Assembly (NCBI GenBank): GCA_021824055.1
Contig: JAKALV010000009.1
Location: 1-26,716 of the forward strand
Source of the DNA: Acidobacteriota bacterium
Lineage (GTDB): Bacteria > Acidobacteriota > Vicinamibacteria > Vicinamibacterales > SCN-69-37
Length of the DNA stretch: 26,716 nt
Direction of reading: 5' to 3'
This document shows, piece by piece, positions 17,817 to 23,713 of the stretch; the stretch's first letter is position 1; each line of letters begins with the position of its first letter. The notes below the pieces were generated by a model. The model was not told the DNA's origin. It worked only from the letters and a program-made list of their open reading frames with translations, and did not search any database. The position numbers and the translations under genes are program-made.

Positions 17817-19436
17817 CTATTTCACAACTACTCTTTGCGCTACGGCTCCTACTGAACCCGTGCCGTCTCTGATAGCCAGCCGCAGATCGTAGATTCCCGC
17901 AGTTACGGGAACCAAGAATTCCGAATGATACGGATCGCTTTCTCGCGCTCTAGTGAAATTCCGTCCGCCACTTCGCAGTTGGCCATCCGATCCCACGATT
18001 CCAAAGACGCCAGCCACTGGACTTGGTGTGCTTGCCGGGACATCGATCAGAACTCGAATCGCCGACTTAGAACCGCCGTCGATCTTGACAACATCTGCGT
18101 TCATTTCGATTGGAACGGCATACAGCAGTTCACCATTTCTCACAGCCCGTTGAACCTGTTGCTCTGCTGTGAGATCCAGCGGCTTTGGCGGAGGCGAAGC
18201 ATAGCGGCTGGCGAGGACCCTCACACCTGGTCGGTTTGTCGCGACCTTGATGTTGTACTGACCTGTTGCGGGGACCTTGGCCGGCAAGTCGACACCGATG
18301 CGATAGACAGCCGCGGCAGACGTCAGAACCCGATCGAAAAATCGATCACCTTGGCCAATTACCCGGTAAAACTGGCCGCCACTGATCTCGGCGAGAGTCT
18401 CAACTTGTTGCATGATCTGCTGCTGGTCTGTTGCAAAATCCCGAGGATTGCGAAGGCTTATGTCAGTTGCATCAGGCTCCTCCATCATCATCGTGAGCTG
18501 AACACCGGCGGCAGCTGCTGCCTTTGCCACGCGGATGAGTTCCGTGGGCGGTCCCGGTGCTGCCGCCACGCCTCCGGTCACCACAACAAGCTGCTTGACA
18601 CCTGGCGCGAAAGCCATGGCCTTTATCACGCTGATGTAAGCATCCAACTGGTTGCGTGTGTTTGTCCGAGCGAAGCGGGCGTTGTCGCGGACCCGACGAT
18701 CCAGGTCATGCGCACACTGGTATTCGGCCACCAACTGCTCAACGCTCTTTGAGTTGACGATGCTGTCGGGGATTCGGCAGCGGGCCACAATTAGATTCTT
18801 CAGTAGGACTTCGGCCCCCTGATCGATCAGTTGAGCTTCCGAGAACCCTACAAACACCTGTCCTTCCCGGCGAGGGTCGTTCATTTGTCCAAATGATCGC
18901 TTGAGTTTCGCAAGAACAATCGACCTGTCAAGCGAGGGATTCACTGTGGTAGTGCCACTGGTCGTCGTCAACCCGACCCAGTCCCTGGACGGCACTCGGC
19001 TGATGAAACGCTCCGCCGCAACCAACAGGCCCTTACTTTCCGTCGGCGCGATCGACAAATCGTCGATCATCACGACGAAAAGACGCGGATCGGGCTCACT
19101 CTCGTGAGAAACCGCGCCCGTCTCTATCGGCAGAGGAGTCTTCGGATCCCTTTTCAACGGTATGTTGGGGCTCGCGGCGGTCGTCGCGAGGAAGACCATT
19201 GTCCGCACTGGTTCCGTCTCGCCGTCGACAGTCACAACGAAATCCTCGGGCCTTAAGTTAGGCACTGGAACGCCGTCCTTGTCGAGAACCGACACGTCCA
19301 AGGTAAGCAAAGCGGTTGTTGAAGTAAATCGCTGCTGAGCCCGAGGCAGCTGGATGCCGCTGAGCACGATCGCAAGCCCGGCGGACGCCCAAAGCCGCCA
19401 GTAGCGAGAGAATCTACAGAAGAACATCAATCTCAT
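17817..19436 (-). CDS. Secreted VWA-domain protein of the acidobacterial VWFA-related type
   Basis: The 539-residue protein has an N-terminal signal-type segment (about residues 14-33, WRLWASAGLAIVLSGIQLP). It continues with a beta-rich part (LLTLDVSVLDKDGVPV, NLRPEDFVVTVDG) typical of TIGR03436-like proteins, and a VWA-like domain from about 121. The MIDAS-type site reads IDDLSIA (D125, D126), where the last Ser of DxSxS is Ala, so metal binding may be weak. KQLVVVTGG and GGQFYRVIG are further VWA/TIGR03436-style strands. The ATG at 19436 is preferred because AGGAG (19442-19446) lies 5 nt upstream; a longer frame from 19457 lacks this. Sampled GC (18421-18480) is 52%, lower than neighbours. 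Exact role is unknown; relatives are expanded in Acidobacteriota. Confidence 0.85.
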   Translation of the reverse strand: MRLMFFCRFSRYWRLWASAGLAIVLSGIQLPRAQQRFTSTTALLTLDVSVLDKDGVPVPNLRPEDFVVTVDGETEPVRTMVFLATTAASPNIPLKRDPKTPLPIETGAVSHESEPDPRLFVVMIDDLSIAPTESKGLLVAAERFISRVPSRDWVGLTTTSGTTTVNPSLDRSIVLAKLKRSFGQMNDPRREGQVFVGFSEAQLIDQGAEVLLKNLIVARCRIPDSIVNSKSVEQLVAEYQCAHDLDRRVRDNARFARTNTRNQLDAYISVIKAMAFAPGVKQLVVVTGGVAAAPGPPTELIRVAKAAAAAGVQLTMMMEEPDATDISLRNPRDFATDQQQIMQQVETLAEISGGQFYRVIGQGDRFFDRVLTSAAAVYRIGVDLPAKVPATGQYNIKVATNRPGVRVLASRYASPPPKPLDLTAEQQVQRAVRNGELLYAVPIEMNADVVKIDGGSKSAIRVLIDVPASTPSPVAGVFGIVGSDGQLRSGGRNFTRARESDPYHSEFLVPVTAGIYDLRLAIRDGTGSVGAVAQRVVVK

Positions 19437-19605
19437 TGTGACTCCTGCACAAAGCACTCTGTGGGGGTGATCGGTGGGCGTCGAAACAGAGATCCTCGAG
19501 CAAGACGTCGGGCCCCAAGCCCGCGGCCTTGGCGCGGACCAGATTGCTGCGGGCGCGGCGAAGCCACTCCTGCGGGATTTCGGGCCCGCCTGCCTCAGGC
19601 GGCAT
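19414..19605 (-). pseudogene. Truncated HEPN-domain (HepT-like) toxin remnant
   Basis: The frame starts at ATG 19605, overlapping the nucleotidyltransferase stop by 11 nt, as in MntA-HepT pairs. It begins with a typical HEPN first helix (IPQEWLRRARSNLVRAKAAG) and the characteristic DVLLEDLCFDAH. Similarity stops abruptly after this His, near 19475-19480; intact relatives continue with a helix like QAAEKALKA. The remaining 20 or so codons are unrelated and run into the VWA gene start. The C-terminal half, including the RxxxxH RNase motif, is missing, so the toxin is presumably dead. Its tail contains the ribosome-binding site of the VWA gene. The recognisable piece is 19478-19605. Confidence 0.7.
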
Positions 19606-19900
19606 ATACCTCGCGACCGTCTCGAAGCGCCGGACCAATGATGGTCGCGACGCCGTCTTTGTACGCGGCGACGTCCTCGGGCGTCACCACGACAACATCG
19701 ACGGGAACGCCAACGCCTACCATCGCCCGATAGATCGCTTGAGCGAGGTGTCGTCGATGTGTCACGCCTCGTTTAATCACCAGCAGGTCGAGGTCGCTGC
19801 CAGGCCGGAAGTCACCGTGCGCCGCGGACCCGAACAGCACGATTCGATCGGGTTCAGCTGTTCGCACCACCCGGGCGATCACGTCATCGAGAACCGTCAT
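19595..19900 (-). CDS. MntA-like minimal nucleotidyltransferase (antitoxin of an MNT/HEPN pair)
   Basis: This 101-residue protein has the minimal polymerase-beta fold signature: LFGSAAHGDFRPGSDLDLLV, with G24-S25 and the Asp pair D36/D38. A third acidic residue, D68 in PVDVVVV, completes the catalytic triad. In characterised MntA-HepT systems the enzyme adds AMP to the HEPN toxin and neutralises it. All residues needed for activity appear present. The start is set at ATG 19900 (MTVLDDVIARVV); the frame is open 10 codons further. Its HEPN partner directly downstream is truncated, leaving this gene orphaned. A perfect hairpin (19586-19602, CCGCCTG-CCT-CAGGCGG) spans its stop codon. Confidence 0.85.
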   Translation of the reverse strand: MTVLDDVIARVVRTAEPDRIVLFGSAAHGDFRPGSDLDLLVIKRGVTHRRHLAQAIYRAMVGVGVPVDVVVVTPEDVAAYKDGVATIIGPALRDGREVYAA

Positions 19901-20000
19901 GCCGCCAGTGTAAGCGGATTTGGTCCACACTCATCCGTCGACGCTCGTGCCGAGCACGGAGTGGATTCCTGCGGATCATGCTGACTTCTGCTGAACAAAA

Positions 20001-20022
20001 TTGGCGGAGAGAGAGGGATTCG
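20001..20022 (-). repeat. Exact partial copy of the tRNA-Ser(TGA) 3' end
   Basis: The 22 bases at 20001-20022 are identical to 20156-20177, which form the encoded CCA, acceptor 3' strand and part of the T-arm of tRNA-Ser(TGA). The copy lies 155 bp away in the same orientation and has no tRNA body. Duplication of a tRNA 3' end is what site-specific integration into tRNA genes leaves behind, but no integrase is in the window. Confidence 0.85.
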
Positions 20023-20044
20023 GCCTTTGGGCCGAGGCGAATCC
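20016..20044. repeat. Inverted repeat at the truncated tRNA copy
   Basis: GGATTCG (20016-20022) pairs with CGAATCC (20038-20044) across a GC-rich centre that can form extra pairs. The left arm is the T-arm piece of the partial tRNA copy. No U-tract follows, so it is not a standard terminator. Confidence 0.5.
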
Positions 20045-20096
20045 GAAGCATGAACGGTTGGCTTGCCAAGCCGAAGCTCACGGGCGGCAGTGTCTG

Positions 20097-20127
20097 GCCC
20101 GCCTGCGCGCTCCGCGCTTCGGCGGGC
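20097..20127. repeat. GC-rich hairpin between the two tRNA 3'-end copies
   Basis: GCCCGCC (20097-20103) pairs with GGCGGGC (20121-20127), enclosing a segment with alternating GCGC blocks. It lies 30 nt beyond the 3' end of tRNA-Ser(TGA) in the tRNA's direction, so it could act as a transcript-end or processing structure. It may also be an interspersed palindrome. Confidence 0.5.
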
Positions 20128-20156
20128 AACCTTCACCTGCATTCGTGAGCGAAGGT

Positions 20157-20246
20157 TGGCGGAGAGAGAGGGATTCGAACCCCCGGTACGGTTTCCCGTA
20201 CAGCGGTTTTCAAGACCGCCGCCTTAAACCACTCGGCCATCTCTCC
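20157..20246 (-). tRNA. tRNA-Ser(TGA)
   Basis: A 90-nt class II tRNA on the minus strand. The acceptor strand GGAGAGA (20246-20240) pairs with TCTCTCC (20167-20161). The discriminator is G and the CCA is encoded (20159-20157). The anticodon TGA (20212-20210) in loop CTTGAAA reads UCA-type serine codons. A long variable arm (GTACGGG-AAA-CCGTAC) and T-arm GGGGGTTCGAATCCC are present. It lies about 150 nt downstream of serS on the same strand. Confidence 0.97.
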
Positions 20247-20269
20247 AGCGAAAGTGCACTTCACGGCGC

Positions 20270-20404
20270 CGAACCCTACGAACCCTACGAACCTTTCTCA
20301 CCCGAACGGCCGAGCTGAAGCTCGGCCCTACGCGACGAACCCCACGAACCCCACGAACCTCACGAACCTCACGAACCTCACGAACCTCACGAACCTAACG
20401 AACA
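20270..20404 (-). repeat. 9-bp tandem array B (CGAACC-type), interrupted by a palindromic repeat
   Basis: Three units start at 20270, 20279 and 20288. After the palindromic element, eight more start at 20336, 20345, 20354, 20363, 20372, 20381, 20390 and 20399, all 9 bp apart. Plus-strand units read CGAACCCTA, CGAACCCCA or CGAACCTCA. On the minus strand this is the GGTTCG core of array A. The array fills the gap between serS and tRNA-Ser(TGA), and its first minus-strand unit supplies the final Val-Arg-stop of serS. Confidence 0.95.
20308..20332 (-). repeat. Palindromic dispersed repeat, copy 2
   Basis: The inverted copy of the 25-nt element at 5281-5305 is identical over its full length. The hairpin arms GGCCGAGC/GCTCGGCC occupy 20308-20327. 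It lies inside the second 9-bp array, downstream of serS, where it could act as a terminator or an RNA-stabilising structure. Confidence 0.85.
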
Positions 20405-21678
20405 ATCCTCTCCAACCCGCCCATGAACGGCCGCAGCGCTTCCGGTATCGTCACCGATCCGTCCGCCTGCTGGTAGTTCTCGAGAATCGCGATCAACGTG
20501 CGCCCAACCGCGAGGCCGGAACCGTTCAGCGTGTGCGCATGTTGCGGCTTCCCTGTCCCCTCCGGACGGAACTTGATGTTCGCGCGGCGAGCCTGGAAAC
20601 CTTCCGTGTTGCTGCACGACGAGATCTCGCGGAACGTGTTCTGGCTCGGCAGCCACACCTCGATGTCGAACGTCTTCGCCGAGGCAAAGCCCATATCGCC
20701 CGTGCAGAGCAATACCCGGCGGTACGGTAACCCGAGTTTCTCGAGCACGGTCTCCGCGTTGCGCGTCAACCCTTCGAGCTCCGCGTGCGACTGCTCGGGC
20801 GTCGCGAATTTCACGAGCTCGACCTTGTCGAACTGGTGCTGGCGAATCAACCCGCGCACGTCCGCGCCGTACGAGCCGGCCTCGCTGCGGAAACACGGGG
20901 TGTACGCCGTGTACCTGATCGGCAACTGGCGGCCGTCAAGAATCTCGTCGCGATGCAGGTTCGTGAGCGGCACTTCCGCCGTGGGAATCAGAAACAGGTC
21001 CCACTCCCCCGCGATCTTGAACAGGTCCGGCTCGAACTTCGGCAAATTGCCCGTGCCCGTGAGCGCGGCGCGATTGACCAGAAACGGCGGCTCCACTTCC
21101 GTGTAGCCATGCTCGCGCGTGTGCAGATCGAGCATGAAGTTGATGAGCGCGCGTTCGAGCCGCGCGCCCGCGCCCATGAGCACGGAAAACCGCGCGCCGG
21201 ACATCCGGCTGGCACGCTCGAAATCGAGAATGCCGAGCGCCTCACCAATCTCCCAGTGCGGCTTCGGCGTGAAGTCGAAGGCGCGGGCCGCGCCCCACGT
21301 GCGCACCACGGGATTGTCGGCCGCGCTCTTCCCCACCGGCACGCTCTCGTGCGGAAGATTCGGGAACGTCAGCAGCAACGCGTCACGCTCGGTCTCAATG
21401 GCGGCCAGCGAAACATCGAGCTCCTTGATGCGCGCGGCGCGCGCCTTGTTCTCGGCAAGGATCGCCGTGGCATCGCGGCCTTCCTTCTTCGCCCGCGCCA
21501 CCAACTCCCCCGCCGCGTTCTGATCGCGCTTGAGGTTCTCGACCGTCTGCAGCAGTTGCAGCCGCTCCCCGTCCTTCTGTTTCAGAAGAGCGAGGTCCGC
21601 GGAGAAATCGCCACCGCGCGCACCGAGACGCCGGGCCACTTCATCAACATGGTCGCGAACATAGGCCGGATCCAACAT
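20395..21678 (-). CDS. serS: Seryl-tRNA synthetase
   Basis: SerS charges tRNA-Ser with serine, acting as a class II homodimer. The 427 residues match the usual length. An N-terminal antiparallel coiled coil (about 30-105) contacts the long variable arm of tRNA-Ser. The catalytic domain has motif 2, FRSEAGSYGADVRGLIRQHQ, with F263 and R264, and motif 3, GSGLAVGRTLIAILENYQ, with R393. TAEVPLTN is the serine-binding TxE loop. The start at 21678 has AGGA 7 nt upstream, inside the end of the FmdB-like gene. The protein ends normally (RPFMGGLERIVR), but the stop codon is part of the 9-bp array. It is followed co-directionally by tRNA-Ser(TGA), its own substrate. Confidence 0.98.
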   Translation of the reverse strand: MLDPAYVRDHVDEVARRLGARGGDFSADLALLKQKDGERLQLLQTVENLKRDQNAAGELVARAKKEGRDATAILAENKARAARIKELDVSLAAIETERDALLLTFPNLPHESVPVGKSAADNPVVRTWGAARAFDFTPKPHWEIGEALGILDFERASRMSGARFSVLMGAGARLERALINFMLDLHTREHGYTEVEPPFLVNRAALTGTGNLPKFEPDLFKIAGEWDLFLIPTAEVPLTNLHRDEILDGRQLPIRYTAYTPCFRSEAGSYGADVRGLIRQHQFDKVELVKFATPEQSHAELEGLTRNAETVLEKLGLPYRRVLLCTGDMGFASAKTFDIEVWLPSQNTFREISSCSNTEGFQARRANIKFRPEGTGKPQHAHTLNGSGLAVGRTLIAILENYQQADGSVTIPEALRPFMGGLERIVR

Positions 21679-21687
21679 GGACGAATC

Positions 21688-22035
21688 CTACTTCGACTCC
21701 GGCGTCGACGCCGGCTTGGATGCGGATGTCGACTCGGCCTTGGTCTCCGACTTTGTCTCGGCCTTGCTCTCGGACTTGGATTCCGATGTCGACTCCGTCT
21801 TGGATGCCGGCGGGGCGTCCGCTTTCCGCTTTTCCGTCTCGGACGGCGAGTTCTTCTTGGCGTAGTCGGTGATGTAGAACCCCGACCCCTTGAACTGAAT
21901 CGCGGGCGCGGACACCTGCTTGGTCACCGGGCCCTTGCCGCAGGCCGGGCAGACGGCCAGGGGCGGATCCGAGAACTTCCGGATCAGCTCGAAGCGGTGA
22001 CCGCAGGAATCGCATTGATATTCGTAAAGTGGCAT
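21688..22035 (-). CDS. FmdB-family zinc-ribbon protein with a Ser/Glu/Lys-rich tail
   Basis: This 115-residue protein starts with the hallmark MPLYEYQCDSCGHRFELI. Two CxxC knuckles, C8-x2-C11 and CPAC near 29-32, form a zinc ribbon; GSGFYITDYAKK closes the conserved part near residue 80. The remainder is a low-complexity tail of Lys-Thr-Glu-Ser and Lys-Ala-Glu-Thr units, made by short imperfect DNA repeats. The family is often called a putative regulatory protein, but its role is not settled. It is 9 nt upstream of serS on the same strand, so the two are cotranscribed. A TATAAT box lies 25 nt before the ATG. Confidence 0.92.
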   Translation of the reverse strand: MPLYEYQCDSCGHRFELIRKFSDPPLAVCPACGKGPVTKQVSAPAIQFKGSGFYITDYAKKNSPSETEKRKADAPPASKTESTSESKSESKAETKSETKAESTSASKPASTPESK

Positions 22036-22060
22036 TGTTAGGACTCAGGAACAGCCTTTC

Positions 22061-22066
22061 ATTATA
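22061..22066 (-). promoter_or_regulatory. Candidate -10 box for the fmdB-like/serS operon
   Basis: The minus strand reads TATAAT in the only AT-rich part of the 46-nt gap between the divergent FmdB-like and rsmI genes. It lies 25 nt upstream of the FmdB-like ATG. The expected -35 position falls in the first codons of rsmI and has no good consensus. On the plus strand the same segment (TATAGATAAT) could be a -10 for a nearly leaderless rsmI transcript. Confidence 0.35.
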
Positions 22067-22081
22067 GATAATCCCTCACAC

Positions 22082-22942
22082 ATGCCCGGCACGCTCTTCA
22101 TCGTCGCCACCCCCATCGGCAATTTGGAGGACCTGACCTTTCGGGCGAAGCGCATCCTGGGCGAGGTCGACCTCATTGCAGCCGAAGACACGCGGCGCAC
22201 CAGCAAGCTGCTGGCGCACTATGAGATCCGGAAGCCCATGGTCAGCCTGCGCGAGCACAATGAGGTCCGCGAAAGCCCGCGCCTGGTGGCCAGAATACTG
22301 GCGGGCGAGTCGATCGCGCTGGTCACCGATGCGGGAACGCCGGGCATTGCCGATCCAGGGGCGCGGCTGGTGAGAGCGGCCCGGTCGAGCGGCATTGCGG
22401 TGGTCCCGATTCCGGGCCCGAGCGCTGTCACTGCGGCCATGAGCATCTCCGGGTCCGAGGCCCCGGAGTTCAGCTTCTTCGGTTTCCCTCCGCCGAAGGG
22501 CACAGAACGAGAAACCTGGTTCAAGCGGCTGGCGTCCACGCCTCACCCGTCCGTGTTCTTTGAGGCTCCACACCGGATCGAACGGACGTTGTCTGACTGC
22601 GAAATATATTTGGCTAAACAACAGATAATTGTATCTAGAGAGCTAACTAAGCTAAATGAAATATTGGTTGTTTCACCAAATATAGGCAAAACTTGGGATG
22701 TTAAGCCGATTGGCGAGTTTGTTGTCGTCGTCATACCAGAAGTAGAGACAGGCGATCGGAAGGCAGTGACCGAGGAAATCCAGTCTCAGGCCTTGAAACT
22801 TTTCTCACTTCTGGCCTCCGCTCCAGGCATTTCGGAGGATTTAGCCATAGAATTGACCGCACTAAAGCTGGCTCTGACACCGACCGATGCTAGGAAGGCC
22901 GTAAAGAAAGCCAAAATATTGGTCAAACAGCAGAATAGGTAG
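22082..22942 (+). CDS. rsmI: 16S rRNA (cytidine-1402-2'-O)-methyltransferase RsmI
   Basis: RsmI 2'-O-methylates C1402 in the decoding centre of 16S rRNA using SAM. The 286 residues have the tetrapyrrole-methylase fold motifs: TLFIVATPIGNLEDLTFRA at the start, AAEDTRRTSKLL, LVTDAGTPGIADPG, IPGPSAVTAAMSISG and FFEAPHRIERTL. SRELTKLNE and IGEFVVVVI continue the family pattern in the C-terminal half. The base composition changes sharply inside the gene: 22601-22700 has 31 G/C in 100, against strongly GC-rich codons before about 22595. The protein nonetheless stays in frame and family-like. No strong ribosome-binding site is visible before the ATG. Confidence 0.96.
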   Translation: MPGTLFIVATPIGNLEDLTFRAKRILGEVDLIAAEDTRRTSKLLAHYEIRKPMVSLREHNEVRESPRLVARILAGESIALVTDAGTPGIADPGARLVRAARSSGIAVVPIPGPSAVTAAMSISGSEAPEFSFFGFPPPKGTERETWFKRLASTPHPSVFFEAPHRIERTLSDCEIYLAKQQIIVSRELTKLNEILVVSPNIGKTWDVKPIGEFVVVVIPEVETGDRKAVTEEIQSQALKLFSLLASAPGISEDLAIELTALKLALTPTDARKAVKKAKILVKQQNR

Positions 22943-22955
22943 ACTCGAGGGATCC

Positions 22956-23711
22956 ATGGCCAAAGGGCCCAAGAAGAAGGCTGTCAAGAAACCTGTTCGA
23001 TCCTCTGCCAGGCCCGCGCCCAAGTCCAAGGCCGCCACGGCCAAGACCAAATCGCCAGTCGCCAAGGCCCGGCCGGCGAAGGCACCGGTGAAACACGTCC
23101 CGGCCGTTCTGGCGCACTCGCACAAGCCAGGCCCGCCGCCGATCCCGTCCATCCCCGCGGTCAAGCCGCCGGCGGCCGAAGCCGTGACGGCGTTTGAAGA
23201 GGGCATGGCGGCGCTGCATCGCCACGACTACACGACCGCGTCCACGACATTCAAAGCTTTGCTGGACCAGTTCCCGACGGAGGGATTTCTCACCGATCGC
23301 GCCCGCGTCTATCTCGAGTTGACCGCCCGCGAACTCGGCCGGCGTCCGGCTGGATCCGGCAATGTGGAGGAACGTCTCACGGCCGCGACGCTCGCGCTCA
23401 ACAACAACGATGACACCGAAGCGGCCCGGTTGGCGGCGGACGTCCTGAAGGAGGATCGCTCGCAGGATCTTGCGGCGTACCTGCTGGCGGTTGTCGCCGC
23501 CCGGCGCGGCGAAGTGGAGACCGCGCTCACGCACCTCAGAAACGCCATCAGCATCAACCCGGAGTGCCGGCTGCAGGCGCGCCAGGATGAAGAGTTCGAT
23601 CCGTTGATGGACAGCGATGACTTTCACGCGTTGATCGAGGCGCCAACCTCGCCGGCGGCGCCACCGGCGGCCGCGGCGGCAAAGAAGCCGGTCCGCAAGA
23701 CAGGACGCTAG
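22956..23711 (+). CDS. TPR-repeat protein with a basic Lys/Ala/Pro-rich N-terminus
   Basis: This 251-residue protein has no recognisable enzyme motif. Residues 1-75 are rich in Lys, Ala and Pro and probably disordered (KGPKKKAVKK, repeated K-A-R/K-P-A). Residues about 75-230 are helical TPR-like repeats: AVTAFEEGMAALHRHDYTTA, ARLAADVLKEDRSQDLAAYL and AYLLAVVAARRGEVETALTH. A second basic Pro/Ala tail ends the protein (AAKKPVRKTGR). There is no signal peptide. GAGG lies 5 nt before the ATG. It is 13 nt after rsmI and 2 nt before glmU, so it is cotranscribed with glmU-glmS. A scaffold or nucleic-acid-binding role is only a guess. Confidence 0.85.
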   Translation: MAKGPKKKAVKKPVRSSARPAPKSKAATAKTKSPVAKARPAKAPVKHVPAVLAHSHKPGPPPIPSIPAVKPPAAEAVTAFEEGMAALHRHDYTTASTTFKALLDQFPTEGFLTDRARVYLELTARELGRRPAGSGNVEERLTAATLALNNNDDTEAARLAADVLKEDRSQDLAAYLLAVVAARRGEVETALTHLRNAISINPECRLQARQDEEFDPLMDSDDFHALIEAPTSPAAPPAAAAAKKPVRKTGR

Positions 23712-23713
23712 TC

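Noticed and set aside
17925..18752. A 275-codon plus-strand frame opposite the VWA gene
   Set aside because: It has no recognisable domain, while the minus strand has a signal segment, ribosome-binding site and VWA-like pattern.
20254..20730. A plus-strand frame with repeated Asn-Pro-Thr and Asn-Leu-Thr tripeptides
   Set aside because: The tripeptides are the translation of the 9-bp array; the rest is antisense to serS.
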